Origin: Rhodopseudomonas sp. BAL398
GTDB taxonomy: Bacteria > Pseudomonadota > Alphaproteobacteria > Rhizobiales > Xanthobacteraceae
NCBI RefSeq assembly: GCF_033001325.1
Contig: NZ_CP133111.1
Location: 3,100,001 to 3,164,000 of the forward strand
Length of the DNA: 64,000 nt
Direction of reading: 5' to 3'
Positions 17,670 to 25,627 of the stretch are shown here, piece after piece. The position numbers and the translations under genes are program-made. The notes beneath the pieces were generated by a model that did no database searches, was not told the origin of the DNA, and was given only the letters and a program-made list of their open reading frames with translations. Position 1 is the stretch's first letter. Each line of letters opens with the position of its first letter.

Positions 17670-17744
17670 GATAAGAGGCGAAATACCTCCCCCCGCGATT
17701 CTTGCGTAGAAGACTGCCATCCAATTGTAATGTGGAGATGGCAG

Positions 17745-18437
17745 ATGCTGAACCAGTCGCTCAGGACCCAGGCCCCAGCCGCCGTCAAGGCGCCGAGCAC
17801 CGGCAGTACAGCAGCCGACGAGTTCTACGTTGTGACCGGCCATGCCGGTCTCGTCGCCACCGAATTCTCCTACAAGAAGGAAGAAGAGATCTACGGCGAG
17901 GACGAGCCATCGGAATATGTCTATCAGGTGGTTTCCGGAGCGGTGCGCAGCTACAAGCTGCTGTCCGACGGCCGCCGCCAGATCGGCACCTTCTATCTTC
18001 CGGGCGACGTGTTCGGGCTGGAATCGGGCGCCACGCATCGTCTGACCGCCGAAGCCATCGTCGACACCACCGTCCGCCTGTTGAAACGCCGCAGCCTCGA
18101 ACAGGCCGCCGCCACCGACGTCAATGTCGCCCGCAGCCTGTGGGCGATGACCGCCGGCGAGTTGCGCCATGCCGAGGACCACATGCTGCTGCTCGGCCGC
18201 AAGAATGCGATGGAGCGCGTCGCCAACTTCCTGCTCGAGATGGACCGCCGGCTCGCGGTCGCCGGATTGATGGCGCTGCCGATGTGCCGCCGCGATATCG
18301 GCGACTATCTCGGCCTGACGCTGGAAACGGTGTCGCGGGCGCTGTCGCAGCTGCAAGCTCAGGGCGTTCTCGGATTTTCCGGCGCCCGCCAGATCGAGCT
18401 GCGCAACCGCCAGCACCTGCGCAACATGGACGCCTGA
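17745..18437 (+). CDS. fixK: Crp/Fnr-family regulator FixK
   Basis: A 230-residue activator (235 from an upstream ATG at 17730; the ATG at 17745 has GGAG 8 bases before it). It lacks the N-terminal cysteines of FNR and so does not sense oxygen itself. A beta-roll domain (about 35-125) leads to a dimer helix and a winged helix with the recognition sequence ETVSRALSQL. A cysteine in PMCRRDIGDY, next to the DNA-binding helix, corresponds to the redox-sensitive Cys183 described in Bradyrhizobium FixK2. It follows the fixLJ genes and is convergent with nuoN. Likely targets include the nuo operon and the stress block carrying TTGAY-N4-RTCAA boxes. Confidence 0.93.
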   Translation: MLNQSLRTQAPAAVKAPSTGSTAADEFYVVTGHAGLVATEFSYKKEEEIYGEDEPSEYVYQVVSGAVRSYKLLSDGRRQIGTFYLPGDVFGLESGATHRLTAEAIVDTTVRLLKRRSLEQAAATDVNVARSLWAMTAGELRHAEDHMLLLGRKNAMERVANFLLEMDRRLAVAGLMALPMCRRDIGDYLGLTLETVSRALSQLQAQGVLGFSGARQIELRNRQHLRNMDA

Positions 18438-18475
18438 CGGCATCGCGCCGCTCCAATCCGACCATCGCAATGCGC

Positions 18476-18509
18476 AACGCCCGCCTATCGCAACGATAGC
18501 GCGGGCGTT
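18476..18509. terminator. Hairpin between fixK and nuoN, inside the last codons of nuoN
   Basis: AACGCCCGC-CTATCG (18476-18490) and CGATAG-C-GCGGGCGTT (18494-18509) form a 15-bp stem with one bulged C and a CAA loop. It lies 38 bp after the fixK stop and covers the stop codon of nuoN on the other strand, so it could end both transcripts. It lacks a U-tract in either direction, so intrinsic termination is uncertain; a 3' end stabiliser is an alternative. Confidence 0.6.
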
Positions 18510-19849
18510 ACGATGTCGATCACGAGCCCGGGCGCCACGCCGAACAGCACGATTAGCGCCGCGCACAGCATCAGCAGGGCGCGATCGCCTAGCGGCAGCG
18601 GGTCGGCTTCCACGGCGCCAACGCCGATGAACGGCGCCGTGAAGAACCGCGCATAATAGTAGAAGCCGAGCCCCGATCCCGCCGCCACGACGCCGAGCAG
18701 GGTCCAGCCGCCGGTCTCGACCAACACCCTGAACAGATACAGCTTGGCGATGAATCCGCCCGCCGCCGGCAACCCGGCCAGCGACAGCAGCGCCAGCGAC
18801 AGCGCGGCCGCTTCCAGCGGACGGCGGCGCACCAGGCCATGCAGATCCGGCAACGTCGGCGCCTTGCCGAGCAGCGCCGAGGCGCAGAGCGCGCCGATCA
18901 GCGCCGGCGCGTAGATGGCCAGATAGAACAGCACCGCCTCGTCGGCGCGCGGCGACGCCGCGGCCAGCAGCACGGCGATGTAGCCGGAATGCGCGATGGT
19001 CGAATAGCCCAGCATCCGCGGCAGCGCCGGCTGCCGCAGCGCCAGCAGATTGCCGACCAGGATCGAGGCCGCGCCGAGCGCGGCGAGGCCGCTGCTCCAT
19101 AGCGGCTCGGGCAGCTGCGCCGTTGCGTTCAATCGCAAAATCGCGACCGCAACCGCCCCTTTCGACACCACGCCCGCCAATGCGGCGGCGCCGGCAGGCG
19201 CGCCCTCGAAGGCGTCGGGCGTCCACATGTGAAACGGCGCCAGCGAGAATTTGAACGCCAGCCCCGCCAGCAGCAACGCGGTGCCGAGCGCGAATAGCGC
19301 GCCGTGACCGCTCCATCCGGCAAAGGCCAGCGCGCCGGTCTCGGCATAGATCAGCGCCACGCCAAGCAGCAGCGCCGCCGTCGCCAACCCGCTCATCACC
19401 AGGAATTTGTAGCTGGCCTCGAGCCCCGGCCGCGACAGCAGGAACGCGAACAGCGCGATCAGCGACAGGCTGATGATCTCGATCCCCAGAAACAGCGTCG
19501 CGGCATGGCCCGCTGCGGCCAGCGTCGCGGCGCCGAGCGCCGCCAGCACCAAGAGCGACGGCGCCTCCTTGGCGCTGCCGCCGCGCAGGAACACCAAGGC
19601 GGCGAGCGACGACAGGCTCGCATAGACGATGCCGAACCGCGCCGGCCCGTCATCCATATACAGCGTGCCGATCGGCGCCGGCGACGCCCCGGCGCGCAGC
19701 AGCACCAGCCCCGCCGCCAGCGCCAGGCTAAGCGCCGCGGCGGCGCGCACCAGTTCGGCCCGCGCCAGCGGCGCCAGCATCATCGCCGCGACGGCGCCGA
19801 TGGCGAGCGCTCCGATCGGCGAGAGTGCGGCGAGTTGGGCTGCGTTCAT
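18485..19849 (-). CDS. nuoN: NADH-quinone oxidoreductase subunit N
   Basis: Antiporter-like proton-pumping subunit of complex I, 454 residues, almost wholly hydrophobic with about 14 predicted helices. Conserved charged residues of the Mrp-type fold are visible, for example Glu in GIEIISLSLIALFAF and Lys in GLAFKFSLAPFHMWTPDAFEGAP. Last gene of the 13-gene nuo operon; its start overlaps the nuoM stop by 4 bp. A strong hairpin covers its final codons. Confidence 0.94.
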   Translation of the reverse strand: MNAAQLAALSPIGALAIGAVAAMMLAPLARAELVRAAAALSLALAAGLVLLRAGASPAPIGTLYMDDGPARFGIVYASLSSLAALVFLRGGSAKEAPSLLVLAALGAATLAAAGHAATLFLGIEIISLSLIALFAFLLSRPGLEASYKFLVMSGLATAALLLGVALIYAETGALAFAGWSGHGALFALGTALLLAGLAFKFSLAPFHMWTPDAFEGAPAGAAALAGVVSKGAVAVAILRLNATAQLPEPLWSSGLAALGAASILVGNLLALRQPALPRMLGYSTIAHSGYIAVLLAAASPRADEAVLFYLAIYAPALIGALCASALLGKAPTLPDLHGLVRRRPLEAAALSLALLSLAGLPAAGGFIAKLYLFRVLVETGGWTLLGVVAAGSGLGFYYYARFFTAPFIGVGAVEADPLPLGDRALLMLCAALIVLFGVAPGLVIDIVTPALSLR

Positions 19850-21291
19850 GGCAGCTGCGGCGCCAGCGCGGCCCGGATCGCCGGCTCGAGCAGGCCAATC
19901 AGGCTTTGCGGATACAGTCCGACGGTCAGAGTGCCGGCGGCGAGCACCAGCACCGCGCCGTATTCCCGCAAGGTGAGATCGTGAACCGCCGCATCCAGCC
20001 GGGCCTCGCCGAACACCAGCCCCTTGAGCAAGCGGGTGGCGTAGATCACCGAGACCACCAGCGTCGACAGCGCCGCCAGCGCGAAGATCCAGGTGACCTG
20101 GAACAGGCCGACCACCACAAGCGCCTCGCCGGCGAAATTCGCGGTGCCGGGCAGCGCCAGCAGGGCCGCGCAGAACAGCGAGAAGGCGGCGGCGAAGCGC
20201 GGCGCGTATTGCTGCAGCCCGCCGAGCTGGCGCAGGTCGCGGCTGTGGGTGCGCTCATACAGCGCGCCGATCAGCAGGAACAGCGCCGAGGCCGAGAACG
20301 AATGCGCGATCATCTCGACCGCGGCGCCAGCCAGCGCGTAGTGCACGCCGGCCGAGATGCCCATCAGGATGATGCACATATGGGCGATCGACGTATAGGC
20401 GACCAGCCGCTTGGCGTCGTTCTGGCCGCAAGCGACCAGGCCGCCATACAGCGCGCCGACCGCGCCGAGCGCGATGCCATAGGGCGCCACGGCGGTCAGG
20501 CCGTCCGGAAACAGCATCGGGCCGAACCGGAACAGGCCATAGGCGCCGGTCTTCAGCAGCACGCCGGCGAGCAGGATCGAGCCCGCGGTCGGCGCCAGCG
20601 TATGCGCCTCCGGCAGCCAGGCGTGGAATGGCGGCACCGACAGCTTGACCATGAAGGCCAGCGAAAAGCCGAGCAGCATCCAGACCTGGACCGGCGTCGA
20701 GAACTTCATCTGGGCCAGTTCGAAGGCGTTGAAGGTCATGTGGTCGGCCAAAGCCGCCAAGGCAAAGGCCGAGGCGAGCAGGCCGAAGCCGGCGACCGCG
20801 TTGAAGATCAGGAATTTGAGCGCCGCGCCTTCCTTGTCGCCGTGGCCCCAGATCGCGATCAGGGTGAAACTCGGGATCAGCATCGCCTCCCAGAAGAAGG
20901 CGAAGATCAGCAGATCGAACGAGATGAAGACGCCGACGGTGGCCCCGACGGTCCAGCACAGGCAGGCGTGAAACAGTCCCGAATCGCTGCGGATCTCCTG
21001 CCACGAGGCGGTCACGCAGATGATCCCGAGAACCGCCGCAATGCCGACCAGCGCCGCCGACAGGCCGTCGATCGCCAGATTGATCGAGATGCCGAAGGAC
21101 GGCACCCAGGGATAGTCGAACCGCGCGTACCAGCGCGCATCGGGCGCGCCGACGACGATCGCGACCAGCACGACCAGCATCAACGCGAAGGTAGCGATCG
21201 TGACCCAGCGCTCGGCCTCATGGCGGCCCGCAACGACAAATGCAATCACGCCGCCGATCACCGGCAGCAGCAGGAGCGCGATCAGCGCCAT
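19846..21291 (-). CDS. nuoM: NADH-quinone oxidoreductase subunit M
   Basis: Second antiporter-like subunit of complex I, 481 residues from the ATG at 21291, which overlaps the nuoL stop by 10 bp. A longer frame to 21426 would add a non-hydrophobic N-terminus inside nuoL and is rejected. The Mrp-type features include FWEAMLIPSFTLIAIWG with the conserved Glu and FMVKLSVPPFHAWLPEAH with the conserved Lys. It forms part of the proton-pumping membrane arm between NuoL and NuoN. Confidence 0.94.
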   Translation of the reverse strand: MALIALLLLPVIGGVIAFVVAGRHEAERWVTIATFALMLVVLVAIVVGAPDARWYARFDYPWVPSFGISINLAIDGLSAALVGIAAVLGIICVTASWQEIRSDSGLFHACLCWTVGATVGVFISFDLLIFAFFWEAMLIPSFTLIAIWGHGDKEGAALKFLIFNAVAGFGLLASAFALAALADHMTFNAFELAQMKFSTPVQVWMLLGFSLAFMVKLSVPPFHAWLPEAHTLAPTAGSILLAGVLLKTGAYGLFRFGPMLFPDGLTAVAPYGIALGAVGALYGGLVACGQNDAKRLVAYTSIAHMCIILMGISAGVHYALAGAAVEMIAHSFSASALFLLIGALYERTHSRDLRQLGGLQQYAPRFAAAFSLFCAALLALPGTANFAGEALVVVGLFQVTWIFALAALSTLVVSVIYATRLLKGLVFGEARLDAAVHDLTLREYGAVLVLAAGTLTVGLYPQSLIGLLEPAIRAALAPQLP

Positions 21292-23354
21292 GATGTCCCC
21301 CAGGCAAACAACAAAAGCCCCGCACAGCCGAGCGCAATGCCCAGCGAATGGTCGCGCAGCCGGCCGGTCTGAATCCGACGCGCCTCGGCCCAGACCGCAC
21401 CCAGCGCGCCGGCAAAGCGCATCCACGCCTGATCGATCCGGTCAGGATTGAACCGTGCCACAAAATCCCGGACAAAAAACCGCGCGAACCGCGTCAGCAG
21501 CCGGCCGACCGGATCGCCGCCGACGAAGCGGACCAATGCCGCATCGTCATCCCTGTCATCCGGCGCGCGCTCGGCCCGGCCAACGGTCTGGCCGAGCGGA
21601 TCGTCGGACACTAATCCGACCGAGTCATTGATCGATGTCAGACCAGCCGGTTGGCGGACCCGGCGCGGATCTTCCGTCTCGCCCGCCTCGGCAGCGCCGA
21701 GAACCTTGGTGATACGGCGGAAATTGCGCACCAGTACGAGATAGTAGATGGCATCGACCCGGAATGCGCGCAGATGCCGCAGTCGGGTGGCAAATTGCTC
21801 GAAGGCTTGCGGATCGCGCACCGCCTGCCAGGCCAGCGCCGCGCCGAGAATCGGCGCCGCGGCGCCGAGCAGCGTCGCCAGCACCGGCAATTCGTGCGGC
21901 GCGCCGCCGGCAAAACCGATCAGCGCATCGACCGCAAAACCGCCGGCCACCGCGACGAAGGCCAAAGTGAACAAAGGCAGCAGCGTTGCCAGCCCGCCCC
22001 ATGGCGGTGCCACGACATCGCTGGTTTCGCTGGACGCCACCAGCACCGCGCGAAACGCGTAGGTTGCGGTCAGCACCGCGGCGAGCGCGGCCAGCACCCA
22101 TAGTGGCGCGCCCCACGCTCCGCTGGTCAGCACCGCGGCCAGCACCGCTTCCTTGGAGTACCAGCCGGCGGTGACCAGCGGCAAGCCGGCGAGCGAGGCC
22201 GCGCCGATCGCAAAGCTCCAAAACGCCAGCGGCTGGCGGTTGCGCGAGCCGCGCAGCGCCGCGATCGCGGTGGAGCCGCCGGCGGCGTGGCTCAACACCC
22301 CGGCGCTGAGAAACAGCAGCGATTTGAACGCGGCGTGAATCGCGAAATGCGCCAGCGCCACCGCCGGCGCGCCGACGCCGAGCGCCAGCACCATGAAGCC
22401 GATCTGGCTCATGGTCGAGAACGCCAGCATCTTCTTGACGTCGCGCTGGATCACCGCGGCGAGCGCGCCAAGCGCCGCGGTGGCGATGCCGAGCGTGACG
22501 ATGCCGGCGGCGATCTGGGGCGTCGCGGCGAACAGCGGCGCCAGCCGCACCAAAAGGATCACGCCGGCCGCCACCATGGTGGCCGAATGCAGCAGCGCCG
22601 AGACCGGCGTCGGCCCCGCCATCGCGCTGGGCAGCCAGGTGTGAAACGGAATCTGCGCCGATTTGCCGAGCGCGCCGAGCGCGATCAGCCCGGCGATCGC
22701 CGCCAGCGGCCAGGCGTCGATCTGCGGGACCGCCGCCAGCATGCCGTCGAACCGGGTGGTGCCGGCGGCGAGGAACAGCAGCATCAACCCGCCGAGCAGA
22801 AAGGCATCGGCGACGCGCGTGGTCACCAGCGCCTTTTGCCCCGCGGCGATCGCCTTGGGCAATTTGCAGTAATAGGCAATCAGCATGAAGCTGCACAGGC
22901 CGATGATCTCCCAGCCGAGGAACAGCAGCAGCACGTCGGCGGCCAGCACCACCGCCAGCATCCCGGCGAGAAACAGATTCATCTGCGCGAAGTAGCGCCG
23001 CAGATCGGCGACGGGTTCGGCCGCCATATAGGCGCTGGAATACAGCAGCACCAAAGAGCCGACCACCGCCACCGTGATGCCGGCGACCACGCTCAACGGA
23101 TCCAGCGACATCGCGATCTGCGCCACCACCGCGCCGGCATCGATCGACAGAATCGGAACGATCGTCGGCGCGTCGCAGCCGCCGCCGACGCAGGACGCCA
23201 CCACCGGCGCCAGCAGCAGCGCCGGCAAGCCGCCGGCGACGACGCCGATCATCATGATCGCCGCGCGCGACAGGGTGACCGGCACGAAGGCCAGGATCAG
23301 AAAGCCGAGTAGCGCCGGCACCGGCACGAGGGGGAGCATGGAGGCCATGGTCAT
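21282..23354 (-). CDS. nuoL: NADH-quinone oxidoreductase subunit L, with an unusual C-terminal insertion
   Basis: Distal antiporter-like subunit of complex I, 690 residues against about 613 in E. coli. The core has FLGWEIIGLCSFMLIAYY, KSAQIPFHTWLPSAMAGPTPVSALLHSATMV and later helices as expected. The extra length comes mainly from a hydrophilic, charged stretch at about residues 555-620 (segment EAGETEDPRRVRQPAG and the following Asp/Arg-rich part) before a final amphipathic section and last transmembrane helix. This is the region of the lateral helix that runs along the membrane arm. Start overlaps the nuoK stop by 4 bp. Confidence 0.93.
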   Translation of the reverse strand: MTMASMLPLVPVPALLGFLILAFVPVTLSRAAIMMIGVVAGGLPALLLAPVVASCVGGGCDAPTIVPILSIDAGAVVAQIAMSLDPLSVVAGITVAVVGSLVLLYSSAYMAAEPVADLRRYFAQMNLFLAGMLAVVLAADVLLLFLGWEIIGLCSFMLIAYYCKLPKAIAAGQKALVTTRVADAFLLGGLMLLFLAAGTTRFDGMLAAVPQIDAWPLAAIAGLIALGALGKSAQIPFHTWLPSAMAGPTPVSALLHSATMVAAGVILLVRLAPLFAATPQIAAGIVTLGIATAALGALAAVIQRDVKKMLAFSTMSQIGFMVLALGVGAPAVALAHFAIHAAFKSLLFLSAGVLSHAAGGSTAIAALRGSRNRQPLAFWSFAIGAASLAGLPLVTAGWYSKEAVLAAVLTSGAWGAPLWVLAALAAVLTATYAFRAVLVASSETSDVVAPPWGGLATLLPLFTLAFVAVAGGFAVDALIGFAGGAPHELPVLATLLGAAAPILGAALAWQAVRDPQAFEQFATRLRHLRAFRVDAIYYLVLVRNFRRITKVLGAAEAGETEDPRRVRQPAGLTSINDSVGLVSDDPLGQTVGRAERAPDDRDDDAALVRFVGGDPVGRLLTRFARFFVRDFVARFNPDRIDQAWMRFAGALGAVWAEARRIQTGRLRDHSLGIALGCAGLLLFAWGTSWR

Positions 23355-23659
23355 CCCTTCAGCCGGTTGATGGCGTCGCTGTCGTCGCTGCCGGCGACGC
23401 GGCGGATGCGCAGGAATAGCGCGAGCCCGACCGCGACCTCGGCGGCGGCCAGGGTCAGCACCAGGATGAACATGCCCTGCCCTTGTGGATCGGCGTGATA
23501 GGCGCCGGCGGCGACGAAGCCGAGCGCCGGGCCGCTCAGCGCCACTTCCAGCGCCACCAGCTGAAACAGGATGCCGCGCCGCGCCAGCACGCCGAACAGC
23601 CCGATCGCGAACAGGCCGGCGGCCACGATCATCATCCCGGAGAGCGCCGTGCTGGTCAT
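23351..23659 (-). CDS. nuoK: NADH-quinone oxidoreductase subunit K
   Basis: A 102-residue subunit with three transmembrane helices. The two buried glutamates expected in helices 2 and 3 are present (in LVALEVALSGPALG and LAAAEVAVGLAL), part of the hydrophilic axis that carries protons. Overlaps nuoJ and nuoL by 4 bp each, indicating translational coupling. Confidence 0.93.
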   Translation of the reverse strand: MTSTALSGMMIVAAGLFAIGLFGVLARRGILFQLVALEVALSGPALGFVAAGAYHADPQGQGMFILVLTLAAAEVAVGLALFLRIRRVAGSDDSDAINRLKG

Positions 23660-24159
23660 CGGCGGCCTCCCGGCGCGCGGTCGTTGCGGCCGATATGGCG
23701 CACGCCGATCAGGCCGGCGAGCAGCAGGAACGACGCCAGTTCGATCGCCAGCGCCCAGGGGCCGAACAACAGCCGGCCGACCGCTTGCGCCGACACCGGC
23801 GCCGCAGCAGCCGGCGCGACCTCGCCAAGCCCGAACAGGAAAGGCGCGATCACCAGCACCGCCATCAGCGCCGGCAGCGGCCAGGCGCGGTTCAGAGCGG
23901 CGCGCTCGCGCGCCATCGCCTCGGGCGCGGTCGGCAGCGTCATCACCACGAATACGAACAGCACCACGATGGCGCCCGCATAGATCATGATGAGCAGCAC
24001 CGCCGCAAACGCCGCGCCCAGCGCGAAGAACGACACCGACAATGCCAGCAGCGCCACCACGAGATGGAGCAGCGCGTGCACGGCGTTCGCCCGCGTCACT
24101 GACAATGCGGCGGCGATCAGCGCGAACGCGCCGGCATAGATGGCGAGCAGCGGGCTCAT
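23656..24159 (-). CDS. nuoJ: NADH-quinone oxidoreductase subunit J
   Basis: A 167-residue membrane subunit with five predicted helices. The conserved [14 protein letters not shown] segment, site of the pi-bulge helix in known structures, is present. The ATG at 24159 overlaps the nuoI stop by 4 bp; a longer frame to 24249 lies within nuoI and is not used. Confidence 0.92.
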   Translation of the reverse strand: MSPLLAIYAGAFALIAAALSVTRANAVHALLHLVVALLALSVSFFALGAAFAAVLLIMIYAGAIVVLFVFVVMTLPTAPEAMARERAALNRAWPLPALMAVLVIAPFLFGLGEVAPAAAAPVSAQAVGRLLFGPWALAIELASFLLLAGLIGVRHIGRNDRAPGGRR

Positions 24160-24671
24160 GGTAGCAGCCCTTTCAGATCGACCGGCGGCGTCTCGTGCTC
24201 GGCCTCGCCCTTGTCCTTGCCGGCGATCGCCTTGCCGGCAACCGACCAATAGCGATAGCCGCGCACCTTGCCTTCGCCGGCGATCAGCAGATCGTGCTTC
24301 TCATAGACCAGCGCGTCGCGGCGCCATTCGCCGAGCTCGAAATCCGGCGTCAGCTGAATCGCCGATGTCGGGCAGGCATCCTCGCACAGCCCGCAGAAGA
24401 TGCAGCGGGCGAAATTGATGCGGAAATAGTCCGGATACCAGCGGCCATCCTCGGCCACCGCCTTGGCTAGATCGATGCAGCCGACCGGGCAGACCACCGC
24501 GCACAGGCTGCAGGCGACGCAGCGCTCCACGCCATCGGGATCGCGGGTCAGCACGATGCGGCCACGGCTGCGCGGCGCCAGCTTCGGCATCACCTCGGGA
24601 TAGAGTTGGGTCTCGGTCTTGACCACGAGCTTGCGGCCGACCCTCAACAGCGCTCCGAGCCAGCCGATCAT
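24156..24671 (-). CDS. nuoI: NADH-quinone oxidoreductase subunit I (two 4Fe-4S ferredoxin)
   Basis: A 171-residue electron-transfer subunit of the peripheral arm. Two ferredoxin motifs, [12 protein letters not shown] and [12 protein letters not shown], bind clusters N6a and N6b, which pass electrons from NuoG towards NuoB. Starts at the ATG at 24671, overlapping the nuoH stop by 4 bp. The C-terminal tail is Lys/Glu rich. Confidence 0.94.
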   Translation of the reverse strand: MIGWLGALLRVGRKLVVKTETQLYPEVMPKLAPRSRGRIVLTRDPDGVERCVACSLCAVVCPVGCIDLAKAVAEDGRWYPDYFRINFARCIFCGLCEDACPTSAIQLTPDFELGEWRRDALVYEKHDLLIAGEGKVRGYRYWSVAGKAIAGKDKGEAEHETPPVDLKGLLP

Positions 24672-25627
24672 GACGCGCTCCTCGCCACCACAATGACGCC
24701 GGTCACCAGCAGATTGAGCAGCGCCAGCGGCAGCGCGATCTTCCAGGCGAAACTCAGCAATTGATCGTAGCGCGGCCGCGGCAGCGTGGCGCGGATCCAG
24801 ACGAACACCACGGCGATCACCGCGGTCTTCAGCCCGAACCACACCGCGCCCGGCAGCCATGGCCCGTACCAGCCGCCGAAGAACAGCGTCACGGCGAAGG
24901 CCGAGACCAGCAGCACCGCGAGATATTCGCCGAGAAAGAACAGGCCGAACGCCATGCCGGAATATTCGGTGATATAGCCGGCGACCAGATCGTTTTCGGA
25001 TTCCGGCAGATCGAACGGCAGCCGATGCGCGGCGGCGACGCCGCCAATGCAGAACAGCGCCGCGCCGAGCGGCTGCAGCACCACGAACCAGACGTCGCGC
25101 TGGGCCTCGACGATCGCGGTCAGCGACAGGCTGCCTGCCAGCATCACCACACCCATCAGCGACAGGCCGAGAAACGCCTCATAGGCCAGCATCTGCGCCG
25201 CGGCGCGCAGGCCTCCCATCAGCGCGAAGCGGCTGTGCGAGGCCCAGGCGCCGAGCACCACCGCATAGACGGTGAGGCCCATCATGCCGAGCAGGAACAG
25301 AACGCCGACATCGACCGCCGCCAGCGTCAGCCCGTCGCCGAACGCCACCACGCCGAAGCCAGCCAGAATCGGCGTCGCGGCGACCGCGGGCGCGAGGATG
25401 TAGGCGGCGCGATCGGCGCCCGGCGGCGGCTGATCCTCCTTGGTGAGAATCTTCACGGTGTCGGCGACCCATTGCAGGAAGCCGAACGGGCCGACGCGAT
25501 TGGGGCCGAGGCGCTCCTGCACGAAGGCCAGCAGCCGTCGCTCCACCCAGGTGAAGGTGCCGGCGACCACCAGCAGCACCATGATCATGGTGACGGAAAT
25601 CGTCGCGGTGATCAGCATCCCGGTCAT
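24668..25627 (-). CDS. nuoH: NADH-quinone oxidoreductase subunit H
   Basis: A 319-residue membrane subunit that joins the arms and lines the quinone chamber. The conserved [21 protein letters not shown] loop near the N-terminus and the [15 protein letters not shown] glutamate-rich segment are visible, with eight hydrophobic helices. Start overlaps the nuoG stop by 4 bp. Size is like the E. coli protein. Confidence 0.94.
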   Translation of the reverse strand: MTGMLITATISVTMIMVLLVVAGTFTWVERRLLAFVQERLGPNRVGPFGFLQWVADTVKILTKEDQPPPGADRAAYILAPAVAATPILAGFGVVAFGDGLTLAAVDVGVLFLLGMMGLTVYAVVLGAWASHSRFALMGGLRAAAQMLAYEAFLGLSLMGVVMLAGSLSLTAIVEAQRDVWFVVLQPLGAALFCIGGVAAAHRLPFDLPESENDLVAGYITEYSGMAFGLFFLGEYLAVLLVSAFAVTLFFGGWYGPWLPGAVWFGLKTAVIAVVFVWIRATLPRPRYDQLLSFAWKIALPLALLNLLVTGVIVVARSAS

